In this document: piece by piece, positions 45,560-55,578 of the stretch
Layout of the letters: each line of letters opens with the position of its first letter
Position numbering within the stretch: the first letter of the stretch is position 1
NCBI GenBank assembly: GCA_900551055.1
Contig: URUK01000002.1
Location: 124,001 to 188,000 of the forward strand
DNA from: an uncultured Prevotella sp.
GTDB taxonomy: Bacteria > Bacteroidota > Bacteroidia > Bacteroidales > Bacteroidaceae
Length of the DNA: 64,000 nt
Reading direction: 5' to 3'
Notes under the pieces: model-generated
The model's database searches: none
Seen by the model: the letters and a program-made list of their open reading frames with translations, nothing else
Told to the model about the DNA's origin: nothing
Program-made: the position numbers and the translations under genes

Positions 45560-45640
45560 AACGCACCCATTCCGTAACCCATTGATTACCAACGGCATAG
45601 CCATTCACAAGATTATTCCGTACAAAAGGCCACCTTTCAT
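45560..45640 (-). repeat. Remnant of a 22-bp repeat with tail (reverse)
   Basis: One unit, AAAGGTGGCCTTTTGTA on the minus strand (about 45640-45620), is followed on that strand by GTTGGTAATCAATGGGTTAC, which matches the tail of other arrays. It lies between the convergent lptD and antiporter genes. Confidence 0.6.
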
Positions 45641-45684
45641 AAAACCAGTTGCCGGCACACGGGAAACCGCCGCGCGCCGGCGGC

Positions 45685-47934
45685 TTAATTCTCGGCGTTA
45701 AAACGCATGATGTCATCTTCCTCGCCGACAAGCCATACGATGTCACCGGCCATGAGGACACGCGCCGGACTGACAGGCGAAAGGTTCTCCCTGCCCTCCT
45801 CTATGCCAACCACCATGCAGTTGAACTTGTCCCTTATCCTGCTCTCCTTCATCGTCTTGCCTGCAAAAGCGCCGGCCTCGCTGATGACAACCTGCCGCAG
45901 TTTCATCTCACGTTTCTCAATGTCGGGGTCCTTCTGGCGCACATCCTTTACCAACGCGGAGCCGAAAGCGGTCAGCTGTTCGTCGCTGCCGATGGCCTGA
46001 ATCCTGTCACACGGGAATATGACAAAGTCGCCGTTGGGGATGTTTATGCGCTGTATGCCGCGCAGTACGCTGCTGACATGCACCCCGTATCTGCTCCCGA
46101 GGGCAAGCTCGCGCAGCGACCTGCCTGCCCAGACGGAGTCTTCGGGCACTTCAAAGTCGGCTATGTGGATGTCACGGTCAAGCAGCCTGCCCTCGTAAAG
46201 GGGACGTTTGCGCCCCATGACCTCGGCTGCAATCTCGCGCGAACGCAAGTTTTGCAGGAACATCCGCTCCATCTTTATGCTGCGCCTCTTGAGCGAACGC
46301 GACACCACCATCAGCATGACGGCGGCCAGGGCGATGCTTATCAGCAGCGCGTTGGCGAACGGCATGAGGTAATTGCAGATGTAAAAGACAAACGCCGTGG
46401 CAACGGCAAGGCGGACAAGTATGGTGAACACCAGCGGAAAACGGTTGTAGACGCTCTCTCCCCACAGAGCCTTGAACTCCTCGCTGTGGTTCTTCTTCAT
46501 CACAATCGCACGCAGGAAAGGCGCAATCAACAGCAAGGTGGCAAGCCCGCACACGGCGTTCGCCCACCAATGCGGCAGCACATGGCGTATGAAAGGCAGG
46601 AAGAACGTGAACATCAGGGCTATCGCCGCGCCCGAAAGTATTGAATATATCACTGTTACGCGCGCCATCTGCACGAGCAACCGTTTCCACTTGTTACCCG
46701 TATTGGCCGGACGGCGGCTCAACGTTATGCTGTTCAAGGCCGCAATCCACCGTCCGGGCAGCCGCCGTTCGAACATTCCGTAACACGGAGTGGCGGCCCG
46801 TATCATATAAGGAGTAAGGAAAGTGGTTATTACCGAGACAGCGACCACTACGGGATAAAGGAACTCGCCTATGACGCCGAGCGACAATCCGAGCGACGCT
46901 ATGATGAAAGAGAACTCGCCGATTTGCGCCATCGAGAAGCCGCATTGCATCGCGGGCTTCAGCGACTGGCCGCTCAACATGAAGCTTAACGTGCCGAACA
47001 CGGCCTGCCCTACAAGTATGGTAAGCACGAGAATGGCTATTGGCACGGCGTATTCGACAAGGATTTCCGGGTCGACAAGCATGCCTACGGACACGAAGAA
47101 CACCGCTCCGAAGAGGTTTTTCACAGGCTCAACGAGCTTTATTATCCTGTCGGCCTCAACCGTTTCGGCCAAAATCGACCCCATGACAAACGCCCCGAAA
47201 GCACTGCTGAAACCTACTTTCGTCGACAGGACGGCCATCGCACAGCACAAGCCCAACGACACAATGAGCAGCGTCTCGTTGTTGATGAGCTTGCGCATGG
47301 AGCGCAACATCCACGGTATAAGGAATATTCCCACGACGAACCAAAGCACCAGGAAGAAGCCGATTTTAGCCACACTGCCGAGCATCTCGCCCCCGTCCGG
47401 ATTGCCGCCGATGGCCAAAGCCGACAGCATAACCATCAACACGATGGCCAGGATGTCTTCAAGTATGAGCACGCTCATAACCAATCCGGCGAAGCGTTGC
47501 TGCCGTAAGCCGAGGTCATCGAACGCCTTATATATTATGGTAGTAGAACTCATGGCGAGCATTCCGCCAAGGAATATGCAGTCCATGCGGCTCCATCCGA
47601 AGGCGTGTCCTGCCAATATGCCGAGCATCATCATGCAGAACACCACGCTGCACGTGGCGATTATCGGCGAAATGCCCATCTTCAGGATTTTCTTGAACGA
47701 GAAGTCAAGCCCCAAAGAGAAAAGAAGGAACATCACGCCGATGTCGCCCCATGTGCCGATATCGGCCTTGTCAACCACCGACATGGTATAAGGCATGTGC
47801 GGACTGACAAGGAAGCCGGCCACGATATAGCCCAACACAAGCGGCTGCTTGAGCTTCTTGAACACTATTGTGACAACGCCCGCAACGACAAGTATCAGCG
47901 CAAGGTCTTTTACAAGATAAGGAAGTTCGCTCAT
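45685..47934 (-). CDS. CPA2-family cation:proton antiporter (KefB-like)
   Basis: The 749-residue inner-membrane protein has twelve or so helices typical of CPA2 (LGYIVAGFLVSPHMPYT, FLLFSLGLDFSFKK, GAFVMGSILAETVEAD). The middle part has further hydrophobic segments (about 420-545), and the C-terminal end a TrkA-C domain (about 655-749, ending VWLVGEEDDIMRF). A full TrkA-N nucleotide domain is not seen. It should exchange K+ or Na+ for H+. It follows pepT on the minus strand across the inverted repeat 47945-48045. Confidence 0.85.
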   Translation of the reverse strand: MSELPYLVKDLALILVVAGVVTIVFKKLKQPLVLGYIVAGFLVSPHMPYTMSVVDKADIGTWGDIGVMFLLFSLGLDFSFKKILKMGISPIIATCSVVFCMMMLGILAGHAFGWSRMDCIFLGGMLAMSSTTIIYKAFDDLGLRQQRFAGLVMSVLILEDILAIVLMVMLSALAIGGNPDGGEMLGSVAKIGFFLVLWFVVGIFLIPWMLRSMRKLINNETLLIVSLGLCCAMAVLSTKVGFSSAFGAFVMGSILAETVEADRIIKLVEPVKNLFGAVFFVSVGMLVDPEILVEYAVPIAILVLTILVGQAVFGTLSFMLSGQSLKPAMQCGFSMAQIGEFSFIIASLGLSLGVIGEFLYPVVVAVSVITTFLTPYMIRAATPCYGMFERRLPGRWIAALNSITLSRRPANTGNKWKRLLVQMARVTVIYSILSGAAIALMFTFFLPFIRHVLPHWWANAVCGLATLLLIAPFLRAIVMKKNHSEEFKALWGESVYNRFPLVFTILVRLAVATAFVFYICNYLMPFANALLISIALAAVMLMVVSRSLKRRSIKMERMFLQNLRSREIAAEVMGRKRPLYEGRLLDRDIHIADFEVPEDSVWAGRSLRELALGSRYGVHVSSVLRGIQRINIPNGDFVIFPCDRIQAIGSDEQLTAFGSALVKDVRQKDPDIEKREMKLRQVVISEAGAFAGKTMKESRIRDKFNCMVVGIEEGRENLSPVSPARVLMAGDIVWLVGEEDDIMRFNAEN

Positions 47935-47944
47935 TATTCAGTTG

Positions 47945-48045
47945 ACAAGTTTACAAGTAACAAGCAGACAAGGTGATTACCATTATTAAGAAAACGAGTG
48001 ACGAGCATTTAATACAACTTGTCTGCTCGTCACTCGTCTACTTGT
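47945..48045. repeat. Inverted repeat of GACAAGT words
   Basis: Arms of 28 bp at 47945-47972 and 48018-48045 pair with about five mismatches; the words are ACAAGTTTACAAGTAACAAG on the left and their complements on the right. It starts 10 nt from the pepT stop and ends 10 nt from the antiporter start. Confidence 0.8.
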
Positions 48046-48055
48046 CTGCTGCAAA

Positions 48056-49279
48056 TTAATCATTATATCCAGCCGTAATCTCGCAGATTTTCACTATAAC
48101 CTGCATGGCTTTCTCCATCACCTGTACGGAGACAAACTCGTAAGGGCCGTGGAAGTTGACGCCTCCGGCGAAGATGTTGGGGCACGGCAGTCCCTTGAAC
48201 GACAGCTGCGCGCCGTCAGTTCCGCCGCGTATCGGCTCCACCTTGGGTGCTACGCCGCAGTCCTGCATGGCCTTCAGCACGATGTCTATTACGTGCATGT
48301 TGGGGTCAATCTTCTCCTTCATGTTGTAATACTGGTCCTTCACGTCGGCCACAACATTGCCTTCGCCGTACTTTTCGTTCATTTTCCTCACGCATTCGGC
48401 TATGAACGCCTTTCTGTCTTCAAACTTCTCGCGATCATGGTCACGTATGATGTACGACAGCTTGGCCTGCTCGATGTTCGACTCGATGCCCAACAGATGG
48501 TAGAAGCCCTCGTAACCTTCGGTTGTCTCGGGCGTTTCGTCGTCCGGAAGCATGGCCGCAAACTCCGCCGCCAGCCTGTTGGCGTTAACCATCTTGCCTT
48601 TGGCGTAACCCGGATGCACGCTCACTCCCTTTATGGTTACTTTCGCGGAGGCGGCATTGAAGTTCTCGAACTCAAGGTCGCCCAGGTCTCCGCCGTCCAT
48701 AGTGTACGCCCATTCGCAGCCGAACTTCTCTACGTCGAAGTGGTGGGCGCCCATTCCTATCTCCTCGTCGGGGTTGAAACCCATGCGTATGTCGCCGTGC
48801 TTTATCTCGTCATGGTCGCGCAGCCAGCACATGGCCTGCACTATTTCTGCTATTCCGGCCTTGTCGTCGGCGCCGAGAAGGGTGTGCCCGTCGGTCACGA
48901 TTATGTCCTCTCCCTTGTGCGCAAGCAGTTCGGGGAACTTCTTTGTAGACGACACTATGCCCGGCGAAAGCTCTATGTCCTGCCCGTCATAGTTGCGGAT
49001 TATGCGCGGCTTCACGTCCTTTCCGCTGCAGTCGGGCGACGTGTCATAGTGGCTGATGAAGCCGATGGTGGGCACGTCTTTCTTCATGTTCGACTTCAGC
49101 GTGGCGTAGACGTAGCCCATGTCGTCCATCTCCACGTCGTCAAAGCCCTCGTCTTTCAGCTCGTCGCGCAGGTATTTGGCGAATACAAGCTGCTTCGCCG
49201 TGCTCGGCACGGAGTCGCTTTCCTCTGCCGACTGAGTGTCGAAACTCACATACTTCAAAAATCTTTCAACAATATCCAT
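48056..49279 (-). CDS. pepT: Peptidase T (aminotripeptidase)
   Basis: The 407-residue cytoplasmic zinc peptidase removes N-terminal residues from tripeptides. ATG at 49279 is the start (MDIVERFLKYVSFDTQS); a longer frame to 49321 adds an unlikely Cys-rich stretch. M20 family metal motifs are clear: SHYDTSPD, LLGADDKAG and FNPDEEIGMGAHHFD, with PIRGGTDGAQLS and FAGGVNFHGPYEFV later. A minus-strand TATCTTTG (49343-49336) gives a leader of about 50 nt. Confidence 0.95.
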   Translation of the reverse strand: MDIVERFLKYVSFDTQSAEESDSVPSTAKQLVFAKYLRDELKDEGFDDVEMDDMGYVYATLKSNMKKDVPTIGFISHYDTSPDCSGKDVKPRIIRNYDGQDIELSPGIVSSTKKFPELLAHKGEDIIVTDGHTLLGADDKAGIAEIVQAMCWLRDHDEIKHGDIRMGFNPDEEIGMGAHHFDVEKFGCEWAYTMDGGDLGDLEFENFNAASAKVTIKGVSVHPGYAKGKMVNANRLAAEFAAMLPDDETPETTEGYEGFYHLLGIESNIEQAKLSYIIRDHDREKFEDRKAFIAECVRKMNEKYGEGNVVADVKDQYYNMKEKIDPNMHVIDIVLKAMQDCGVAPKVEPIRGGTDGAQLSFKGLPCPNIFAGGVNFHGPYEFVSVQVMEKAMQVIVKICEITAGYND

Positions 49280-49430
49280 AACGTTATAAGTGTTTTTATT
49301 TATGCAATTAGAGCATGGCAACTGCCATCGGAAGGCAAAGATACGGATTTTATTTCATTCTATGCGCCTTGAGCGCCATGATTTTAAGCGCAAGATTAAA
49401 AACTTCTTAAATTGAGAATGGAGAGTTTGG

Positions 49431-49536
49431 AAATTGAGAATGGAGAGTTGAGAATGGAGAATTATGATTACCTTCGAGGTCGCCTGTTAGCAAAGGTAAT
49501 CATAATTCTCCATTCTCAACTCTCCATTCTCAATTT
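49431..49536. repeat. Inverted repeat of GAGAATGGAGA words
   Basis: Perfect 44-bp arms at 49431-49474 and 49493-49536 with an 18-nt loop. The inner part AGAATTATGATTACCTT is shared with the element at 55579-55705, but the outer words and loop differ. It lies between the divergent pepT and ppk1 genes. Confidence 0.92.
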
Positions 49537-49645
49537 AAAACACGGCATATTGCAATGCAAAAGGCCGTGTTTTACACGCTAAAAGGCCACCTTTTGCAGC
49601 CTAAAAGGTGGCATATTGCAAACGCATTGACAGTCAGGCGGTTAC
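49537..49645 (+). repeat. 22-bp periodic array H (4 units plus tail)
   Basis: Units start at 49537, 49559, 49581 and 49603, directly abutting the inverted repeat on the left; the tail CATTGACAGTCAGGCGGTTAC ends at 49645. The rest of the gap holds the ppk1 -7 box TATTTTTG at 49743-49750. Confidence 0.82.
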
Positions 49646-49799
49646 ACGACGATGCCGACCTGCATCCCAACAGACCCGTTTTGTAACAATATTTTATTAG
49701 AATTTTAACATCGGCAGAAGCCCCGGTCTTGCAGAATAAGCGTATTTTTGCAAAAGCGGAAGCGTCAGTTCCGCCGTCAACCGGAAACAAACCTGCATC

Positions 49800-51899
49800 A
49801 TGGCAATAAAAACCACAAAGAAGAGAAACAAGGAAACACACTACGTTGAGCGCGACGTAAGTTGGATGTACTTCAACCACCGCATAATGCAAGAGGCGCG
49901 CAAGGAGAACATACCGTTGCTTGAGCGGCTGTCGTTCCTCGGCATTTATTCCAACAACCTCGACGAGTTCTTCCGCGTGCGCATGGCGTCGCTCAACCGC
50001 CTGCTTGAGTCCGACAACAAGGAAATACGCAAGCAGCACGACAACATACGCAAAACCATCAAGACAATAAACAAGCTCAACTCACAGTTCGTCCATGAAT
50101 ACGCCGACGCTATCGACGAAGTGTTCAAGGCACTGGAGGAGCACAACATACGACTTCTTGACGAAACGCAGCTCAACGAAGAGCAGCAGGCATTCCTCAA
50201 GAGTTTCTACCACGAGCGGCTGAACGGCTACACAAACCCCATCTGGTTTTCCGAAATCGACGAAATCGGCCAGCTTGAGGACAACCGCATCTATCTCCTG
50301 ATAAAGAAGACTGAGCCTGCCGACGGCCTGCACCTGCCAAAGAGCAGCCTGGCGATAATCAAGGTGCCCGACAGGGAGCACGGACGCTTCGTCAAAGTGC
50401 CTTCGTCTGACGGCTTTGACAACATCATGTATCTTGACGACGTTGTGCGCTACTGCCTCCCATTGATATTCATCGGCTTCAAGCCGAGCACCTTCGAGGC
50501 TTATTCCTTCAAGTTCACGAAGGACGCCGAGATGGAGATGGAGAACGACTTTGAGTACGGCGTGCTGCAAAAAGTAGCCAAGGGCGTAAGCAGCAGGCGG
50601 CGCGGCGAACCGGTGCGCCTAATCTACGACAGGCGCATGCCAAAGGACATGAAAAAGAAACTCATGTCGAAGCTCGACGTGAGTAAGCTCGATGCATCGC
50701 TCGCCAGCAGCCGCTACCAGAACCACAAAGACCTTATGGGCTTCCCCGACTGCGGACACAACGAGCTGAAATATCCCAAGTGGAAGCCTATACTGAAACC
50801 CGAGTTCCTGTCGCAGGAGAGCATCCTCGACCAGATACGCCGCAAGGACCTGTTCATACACGTGCCTTACCACTCGTTCGACGGCTACATCCGCGTGCTG
50901 CGCGAGGCCGCGTTGAAGCCTGAAGTGAAGTCAATCAAGACCACCTTGTACCGTCTTGCCAAAGACTCGAAGGTTGTCAAGGCGCTCATCTGCGCCGCGC
51001 GCAACGGCAAGAAGGTGACAGCCGTGGTGGAACTGCTGGCGCGCTTCGACGAGGAGAGCAACATAAAATGGAGCAAGCGCATGCAGGAAGAGGGCATAAA
51101 CGTAATCTTCGGCGTGGAGGGACTTAAGATTCACTCCAAGCTTCTGTACATAGAGTCGAAGCAGGGCAACATAGCCTGCATAGGCACGGGCAACTTCCAC
51201 GAGGGCAACGCCAAGACTTATACCGACTACCTGATGATGACCGCGAGGAAAAACATCGTGCAGGAGGTGAGAAAGGTGTTCGACTTCATCGACCGCCCCT
51301 TCTCCCAAGTGCGCTTCAAGGAGCTTATGGTGTCGCCAAACTCAATGAAGAACCGCATACTCTCGCTCATCAACAACGAGATAAAGAACGCCCGCGCGGG
51401 CCGCGAGGCGTGGATAAAGATAAAGATAAACCACATCACCGAGATGGACGTTGTCAACAAGCTGTATGCCGCTTCAGCCGCCGGCGTGAAGATTGGCATC
51501 GTGCTCCGCGGCAACAGCTCGCTCGTGACGGGCGTGCCCGGCGTGAGCGACAACATCAAGGCTGTTGGCATAATAGACCGCTATCTGGAACATTCGCGCA
51601 TACTAATCTTCTGCAACGGAGGCGCGCCGAAGTACTACATCGGCAGTGCCGACTGGATGCCGCGCAACCTGTTGAACCGCATCGAGGTGATGACTCCCGT
51701 CTACGATGCCGACATGCAGCGCGACCTTATGCGCACGGTTGACTTCGGACTGCGCGACACCACCAACGGACGGATAGTTGACGGCACCGGCCTGAACACC
51801 ATACAGCCAGTAGAGGGCGACCGGCCTTTCCGCTCGCAGGAGGAGCTTTACACAGCTTACGAGGCCGAAACGAAAACCGCAAGCACGGCGGCCGAATAG
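49800..51899 (+). CDS. ppk1: Polyphosphate kinase 1
   Basis: The 699-residue enzyme makes inorganic polyphosphate from ATP. The N-terminal domain starts YVERDVSWMYFNHRIMQEA; the head domain and two phospholipase-D-like C-terminal domains follow. The autophosphorylated His445 lies in GLKIHSKLL and the second catalytic His467 in NFHEGNAKTYTD. YIGSADWMPRNL and the final Arg-rich part are intact. Full length is as expected. The exopolyphosphatase gene follows after a repeat-filled gap of 218 bp, a frequent pairing. Confidence 0.96.
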   Translation: MAIKTTKKRNKETHYVERDVSWMYFNHRIMQEARKENIPLLERLSFLGIYSNNLDEFFRVRMASLNRLLESDNKEIRKQHDNIRKTIKTINKLNSQFVHEYADAIDEVFKALEEHNIRLLDETQLNEEQQAFLKSFYHERLNGYTNPIWFSEIDEIGQLEDNRIYLLIKKTEPADGLHLPKSSLAIIKVPDREHGRFVKVPSSDGFDNIMYLDDVVRYCLPLIFIGFKPSTFEAYSFKFTKDAEMEMENDFEYGVLQKVAKGVSSRRRGEPVRLIYDRRMPKDMKKKLMSKLDVSKLDASLASSRYQNHKDLMGFPDCGHNELKYPKWKPILKPEFLSQESILDQIRRKDLFIHVPYHSFDGYIRVLREAALKPEVKSIKTTLYRLAKDSKVVKALICAARNGKKVTAVVELLARFDEESNIKWSKRMQEEGINVIFGVEGLKIHSKLLYIESKQGNIACIGTGNFHEGNAKTYTDYLMMTARKNIVQEVRKVFDFIDRPFSQVRFKELMVSPNSMKNRILSLINNEIKNARAGREAWIKIKINHITEMDVVNKLYAASAAGVKIGIVLRGNSSLVTGVPGVSDNIKAVGIIDRYLEHSRILIFCNGGAPKYYIGSADWMPRNLLNRIEVMTPVYDADMQRDLMRTVDFGLRDTTNGRIVDGTGLNTIQPVEGDRPFRSQEELYTAYEAETKTASTAAE

Positions 51900-51911
51900 C
51901 AGCCGCTATGC

Positions 51912-51977
51912 AAAAGGCCATGTTTTGCAATACAAAAGACGGCCTTTCGCAGCGTAAAAGGCCACCTTTCGCAAAGC
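51912..51977 (+). repeat. 22-bp periodic array I (3 units)
   Basis: Units start at 51912, 51934 and 51956, beginning 13 nt after the ppk1 stop, with a tail CTGGAAATCAGCAAGATAAC (51991-52010). Confidence 0.8.
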
Positions 51978-52023
51978 CGTCCGCAACGCGCTGGAAATCA
52001 GCAAGATAACAAATTGAAAGTAA

Positions 52024-52106
52024 ACAACGGAGCAACAGAAGGAGAAAAGGACTGAAACGGAAGCATTACTACTTACTCCTCATCTCCTTACTCCTTCCCT
52101 CCTAAA
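52024..52106. repeat. Imperfect inverted repeat of GGAG/CTCC words
   Basis: ACGGAGCAACAGAAGGAGAA words (52026-52045) face CTTACTCCTCATCTCCTTAC words (52072-52103). It ends 12 nt before the next ATG. Confidence 0.55.
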
Positions 52107-52117
52107 AAACAAAAATC

Positions 52118-53014
52118 ATGAGATTAGCAGCAATAGACATAGGTTCAAACGGAGCGCGACTGCTCATCAAGAACTTCAGGACAGCCCAGGACGGCAGCCA
52201 ACAGATTTCGCGCGTGATGTACATGCGCGTGCCCCTGCGTTTGGGTTCCGACGTGTTCACACTCGGAAAAATATCAAAGGAGCGCACGCTCATGATGAAG
52301 CACATGCTAAAGGCGTTCCGCCAGCTGATGAAACTAAACCAGGTTGACGATTACCGCGCCTGCGCCACATCGGCCATGCGCGACGCCGAAAACGGCAAGA
52401 AGGTGCTCAAGAAACTGCACGAGGACACCGGCATAGGCCTTGAGATAATCAACGGTCGAGAGGAAGCGCGCCTGCTGTGCAACAACATAGTGGAAAACAT
52501 CGGCAGCGCGAAAGGCAACTACGCCTACATCGACGTGGGCGGAGGCAGCACGGAAATATCACTGCTGCACGACGGGGTGCTGACCCACAGCCACTCTTAC
52601 AACATAGGCACGCTAAGGATGCTCGGAGGCATGGTGTCGAAAGAGTCAATACGCCAGATGCGCGACGACCTTGCACGCTTCGCCAAGGAAATGCCTGACA
52701 TCCGCATAATCGGTTCCGGCGGCAACATCAACAAGCTGTTCAAGCTCACCAACTCCGACAAGGCTACGCGCACGGTGGCCGTAAGCGAAATCAAAGCCGT
52801 CTACGACAAGCTTAAAGTGTTGAGCGTCGAGGAGCGCATAGAGCAATACGGACTGAAGGTTGACCGCGCCGACGTCATCATTCCGGCGTCTGAAATCTTC
52901 ATGCTCGCCGCCGAAGCCTTAGGATGCGACAGCATACAAGTGCCCAACATCAGCTTGGCCGACAGCATAATCGACGGACTTTACAGGACGAAGTACGCCG
53001 CATCGGACATGTAA
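52118..53014 (+). CDS. ppx: Ppx/GppA exopolyphosphatase
   Basis: The 298-residue enzyme of the actin-like ASKHA fold hydrolyses polyphosphate or pppGpp. The first phosphate loop is MRLAAIDIGSNGARLLI, the second IDVGGGSTEISL near residue 139, and IIGSGGNINKL near 203 is the adenosine-type motif. It is a short form with no C-terminal HD domain. Its place after ppk1 points to polyphosphate turnover. Confidence 0.92.
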   Translation: MRLAAIDIGSNGARLLIKNFRTAQDGSQQISRVMYMRVPLRLGSDVFTLGKISKERTLMMKHMLKAFRQLMKLNQVDDYRACATSAMRDAENGKKVLKKLHEDTGIGLEIINGREEARLLCNNIVENIGSAKGNYAYIDVGGGSTEISLLHDGVLTHSHSYNIGTLRMLGGMVSKESIRQMRDDLARFAKEMPDIRIIGSGGNINKLFKLTNSDKATRTVAVSEIKAVYDKLKVLSVEERIEQYGLKVDRADVIIPASEIFMLAAEALGCDSIQVPNISLADSIIDGLYRTKYAASDM

Positions 53015-53160
53015 ATACCCACCCCAACCCAACCTGAGACCCACCCCAACCCTCCCGAAGGGAGGGAGCTTGGCATGCTTTTGCTGATTGTTAGGGGTTA
53101 TTCGGCCCATTAGTCCTATCAGTCCCATCGGCCTTATCAGCCCTATTGTCAGACAGCCGA
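53015..53160 (+). repeat. Dispersed repeats and hairpin after ppx
   Basis: CCCACCCCAACC words (53021-53050) lead to a hairpin CCCTCCC/GGGAGGG (53050-53066), then a run of degenerate words TTAGTCCTATCAGTCCCAT and similar (53110-53150). The hairpin probably serves as terminator of ppx; the tandem words look like half of a tandem-word element. Confidence 0.55.
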
Positions 53161-53276
53161 TTAACTGCCTGACAATCAGAGGCTTGCCAATATGCCGTCT
53201 TTTAGCTTGCAAAAGGTCATCTTTTAGAGGCTAAAAGACGGCCTTTTGCATTGTAATTCACGGCCTTTTGCAAAGC
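53161..53276 (-). repeat. 22-bp periodic array J (4 units plus tail, reverse)
   Basis: Units at 53189, 53211, 53233 and 53255. Here the tail lies on the left (53161-53186) and matches the others only when read on the minus strand, so the element is inverted. The gap from 53277 to 53454 has only a -7 box, TATCTTTG at 53380-53387. Confidence 0.8.
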
Positions 53277-53454
53277 CAATGGCAACTAACCGAAAATAAA
53301 GCAGCCTCCTTTTGTTTAACAATTGTTAAGCATTGTCACATTTTAACGCCTTAAAACGTATAAAAATATGTAAACGTTCTATCTTTGCAATGGCATTAAT
53401 TGCAAAAAAGGTTAATACATTTATAAAACATAACACAACCATATAACAGGCAAA

Positions 53455-55575
53455 ATGATGAAAAACAAACTATTGACAACACTTGCCGCCATTACATTTT
53501 GCGCCACGGCAGCCGCTCAAACCGACTCGCTGGCCGTTGACACGACACTCACTCTCGGCGAGGTTACAGTAAACGGGATGCGCACTATACAGAAAGTTGA
53601 CCGCACACTGTTCCTCCCCACAAAGAAGATGGCACGCTCGTCGGCCAACGGCTACGACCTGCTCAAGCTGATGATGCTGCCCGGAATTAAGGTTGACCCT
53701 GCGCAACAGACCATCTCCTCGCTGCGCGGCGGAGGCGTGCAGGTGCGCATCAACGACGTGAAAGCCGGCACACAGGACATCCTCGCGCTGCAACCCGACG
53801 AGGTAGTCCGCGTGGAATACATCGACAATCCCGGTGTGCGCTACTCCGACACGTCACTCGACGCTGTGATAAACTACATCGTCAAGCGACGGTATTCAGG
53901 CTACGTGGGCGGCGTGCAAACAATGCAGGCGTTCACGACAGGCTTCAACAACAGCAACGCTTACTTCAAGTTCAACCACAAGAAGTCTGAGTTCAGCTTC
54001 AACTACAACTTCAGTTACCGCGACTACGACAAGCGGCGGTATGACGAGACGGCCGACTATTACTTCCCGGACGGCACGACGCGCCACCGCGAATACCGCG
54101 GATACAACAGCCCTTTCATGTATAACACGCACGACTTCCAGCTGGGTTACAACCTTGCCGAACCGGACAAGTACACCTTCAACGCGCGTTTCAATATGAA
54201 CATAAGCAACAATCCCTACCGCGGAACCAACCAGCTGGCCGTAGAGACGGGACAGCCTGACCTGTACCAGTACAACAAGGCGGCGTCAAGCAGCTACAGC
54301 CCGGCACTCGACTTGTACTTTTCCGCCAACCTGCCGCACAAGCAAAGCATCGCCGCAAACGTCGTAGGCACATACATACACACCGACTATGACTACCTGA
54401 TGCGCCAGTACCTGTTCGACCAGTCGCCGTCACAGTCGATGCAGGCAGCCCCCGTAAACGACTACAGTTACTCCACTTTGGGCAAAAAATACTCGCTGAT
54501 TGCAGAGGCGATATATGCCAAAGAGTTCAAGAAAGCCACCCTCTCGGCCGGCGGCGAGTTCTCAATCAGCCGCACGGACAACGACTATACCGGCGCGGTT
54601 AACACCGACGCGCTGCTCAACTCGAACAACCTTTACCTCTTTGCGCAGCTCCAAGGCAAGCTCGCCTGGCTCAACTACACCGTAGGTGTGGGTGCAAACA
54701 GGGCGTCGATACACCAGGGCGACATCGGATTTGAGAAGTGGACGTTCCGCCCGAGGCTGTCATTCCAGACCTCGGCAATCAAAAACGTTTCACTAAGTCT
54801 TACGGGACAAATGTACCAAGGCACGCCTTCGCTCTCACAGCTTAGCGATGTGCGCCAGCAGAGCAGCGACCTCATGGCCGGCGACGGCAACGTAAACCTG
54901 AAGCCGTATTCCTCTTACTCCACTTACTTCGTCTTTACATGGAACCTGCCTGCGTTCAGTTGGTGGGTCAACGGAGGATTGGCTTACGCGCCTGACGTCA
55001 TCATGTCGAGCTACATTCCAGAACAGCAAGCCGACGGGACATACCTTGTTGTATCACGGCCGTACAACCAACGGTCGATGATTCAGAAATGGGCGCGCAC
55101 GAATTTCACGCTGCACGCGATAAAAGACGTGCTCGACTTCAGCCTGTACGGTGCTTTCCAGCGTTATGACAGCCGCGGACTTACTTACCGGCATACGTTC
55201 AACAGCTGGCGGTATGGCTTCGAAGCAAGCCTCATGTTGGGAAACTGGACGGTGATGGCGGACTTCTACAACACGCCGAAAAGCTACTACGGAGAGAGCA
55301 TGAGCGGAGGAGAGAACTCGTCGGACCTGCGCGTAAACTACAGGTGGAAAGACTTGCGTGTGGGTCTCGGAGCGATACTCGTAGGCTATCCGCATGGCTA
55401 CGAATACCCGGGACACACCGACAGCCGCTACTACAAGTCGCATTACAAGACGTGGATTGAGGACAACGGCAACATGGTTTACATCACCTTGTCATACAAC
55501 TTCAGCCACGGACGCAAGTATCAGACCGAACAACGCAGGCTGAACAACGCCGACTACGACAGCGGAATAAGATAA
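53455..55575 (+). CDS. TonB-dependent receptor-like outer-membrane barrel protein
   Basis: The 706-residue protein has a signal peptide (to about 21) and no regulatory N-terminal domain. A plug-like part comes first (about 28-145: LGEVTVNGMRTIQKVDRTLF, LLKLMMLPGIKVDP, VRVEYIDNPGVRY). The rest is a barrel rich in Tyr, Asn and Phe. No SusD-type partner follows, so the cargo is unknown. The true barrel end may be YNFSHGRKYQ, with a short basic tail after it. A TATCTTTG box at 53380-53387 gives a leader of about 60 nt. Confidence 0.82.
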   Translation: MMKNKLLTTLAAITFCATAAAQTDSLAVDTTLTLGEVTVNGMRTIQKVDRTLFLPTKKMARSSANGYDLLKLMMLPGIKVDPAQQTISSLRGGGVQVRINDVKAGTQDILALQPDEVVRVEYIDNPGVRYSDTSLDAVINYIVKRRYSGYVGGVQTMQAFTTGFNNSNAYFKFNHKKSEFSFNYNFSYRDYDKRRYDETADYYFPDGTTRHREYRGYNSPFMYNTHDFQLGYNLAEPDKYTFNARFNMNISNNPYRGTNQLAVETGQPDLYQYNKAASSSYSPALDLYFSANLPHKQSIAANVVGTYIHTDYDYLMRQYLFDQSPSQSMQAAPVNDYSYSTLGKKYSLIAEAIYAKEFKKATLSAGGEFSISRTDNDYTGAVNTDALLNSNNLYLFAQLQGKLAWLNYTVGVGANRASIHQGDIGFEKWTFRPRLSFQTSAIKNVSLSLTGQMYQGTPSLSQLSDVRQQSSDLMAGDGNVNLKPYSSYSTYFVFTWNLPAFSWWVNGGLAYAPDVIMSSYIPEQQADGTYLVVSRPYNQRSMIQKWARTNFTLHAIKDVLDFSLYGAFQRYDSRGLTYRHTFNSWRYGFEASLMLGNWTVMADFYNTPKSYYGESMSGGENSSDLRVNYRWKDLRVGLGAILVGYPHGYEYPGHTDSRYYKSHYKTWIEDNGNMVYITLSYNFSHGRKYQTEQRRLNNADYDSGIR

Positions 55576-55578
55576 CTT

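Noticed and set aside
45649..46644. 331-codon ORF opposite the antiporter
   Set aside because: Shadow of a clear membrane protein on the other strand; basic low-complexity translation.
48149..49372. 407-codon ORF opposite pepT
   Set aside because: Entirely antisense to a well-conserved peptidase T.
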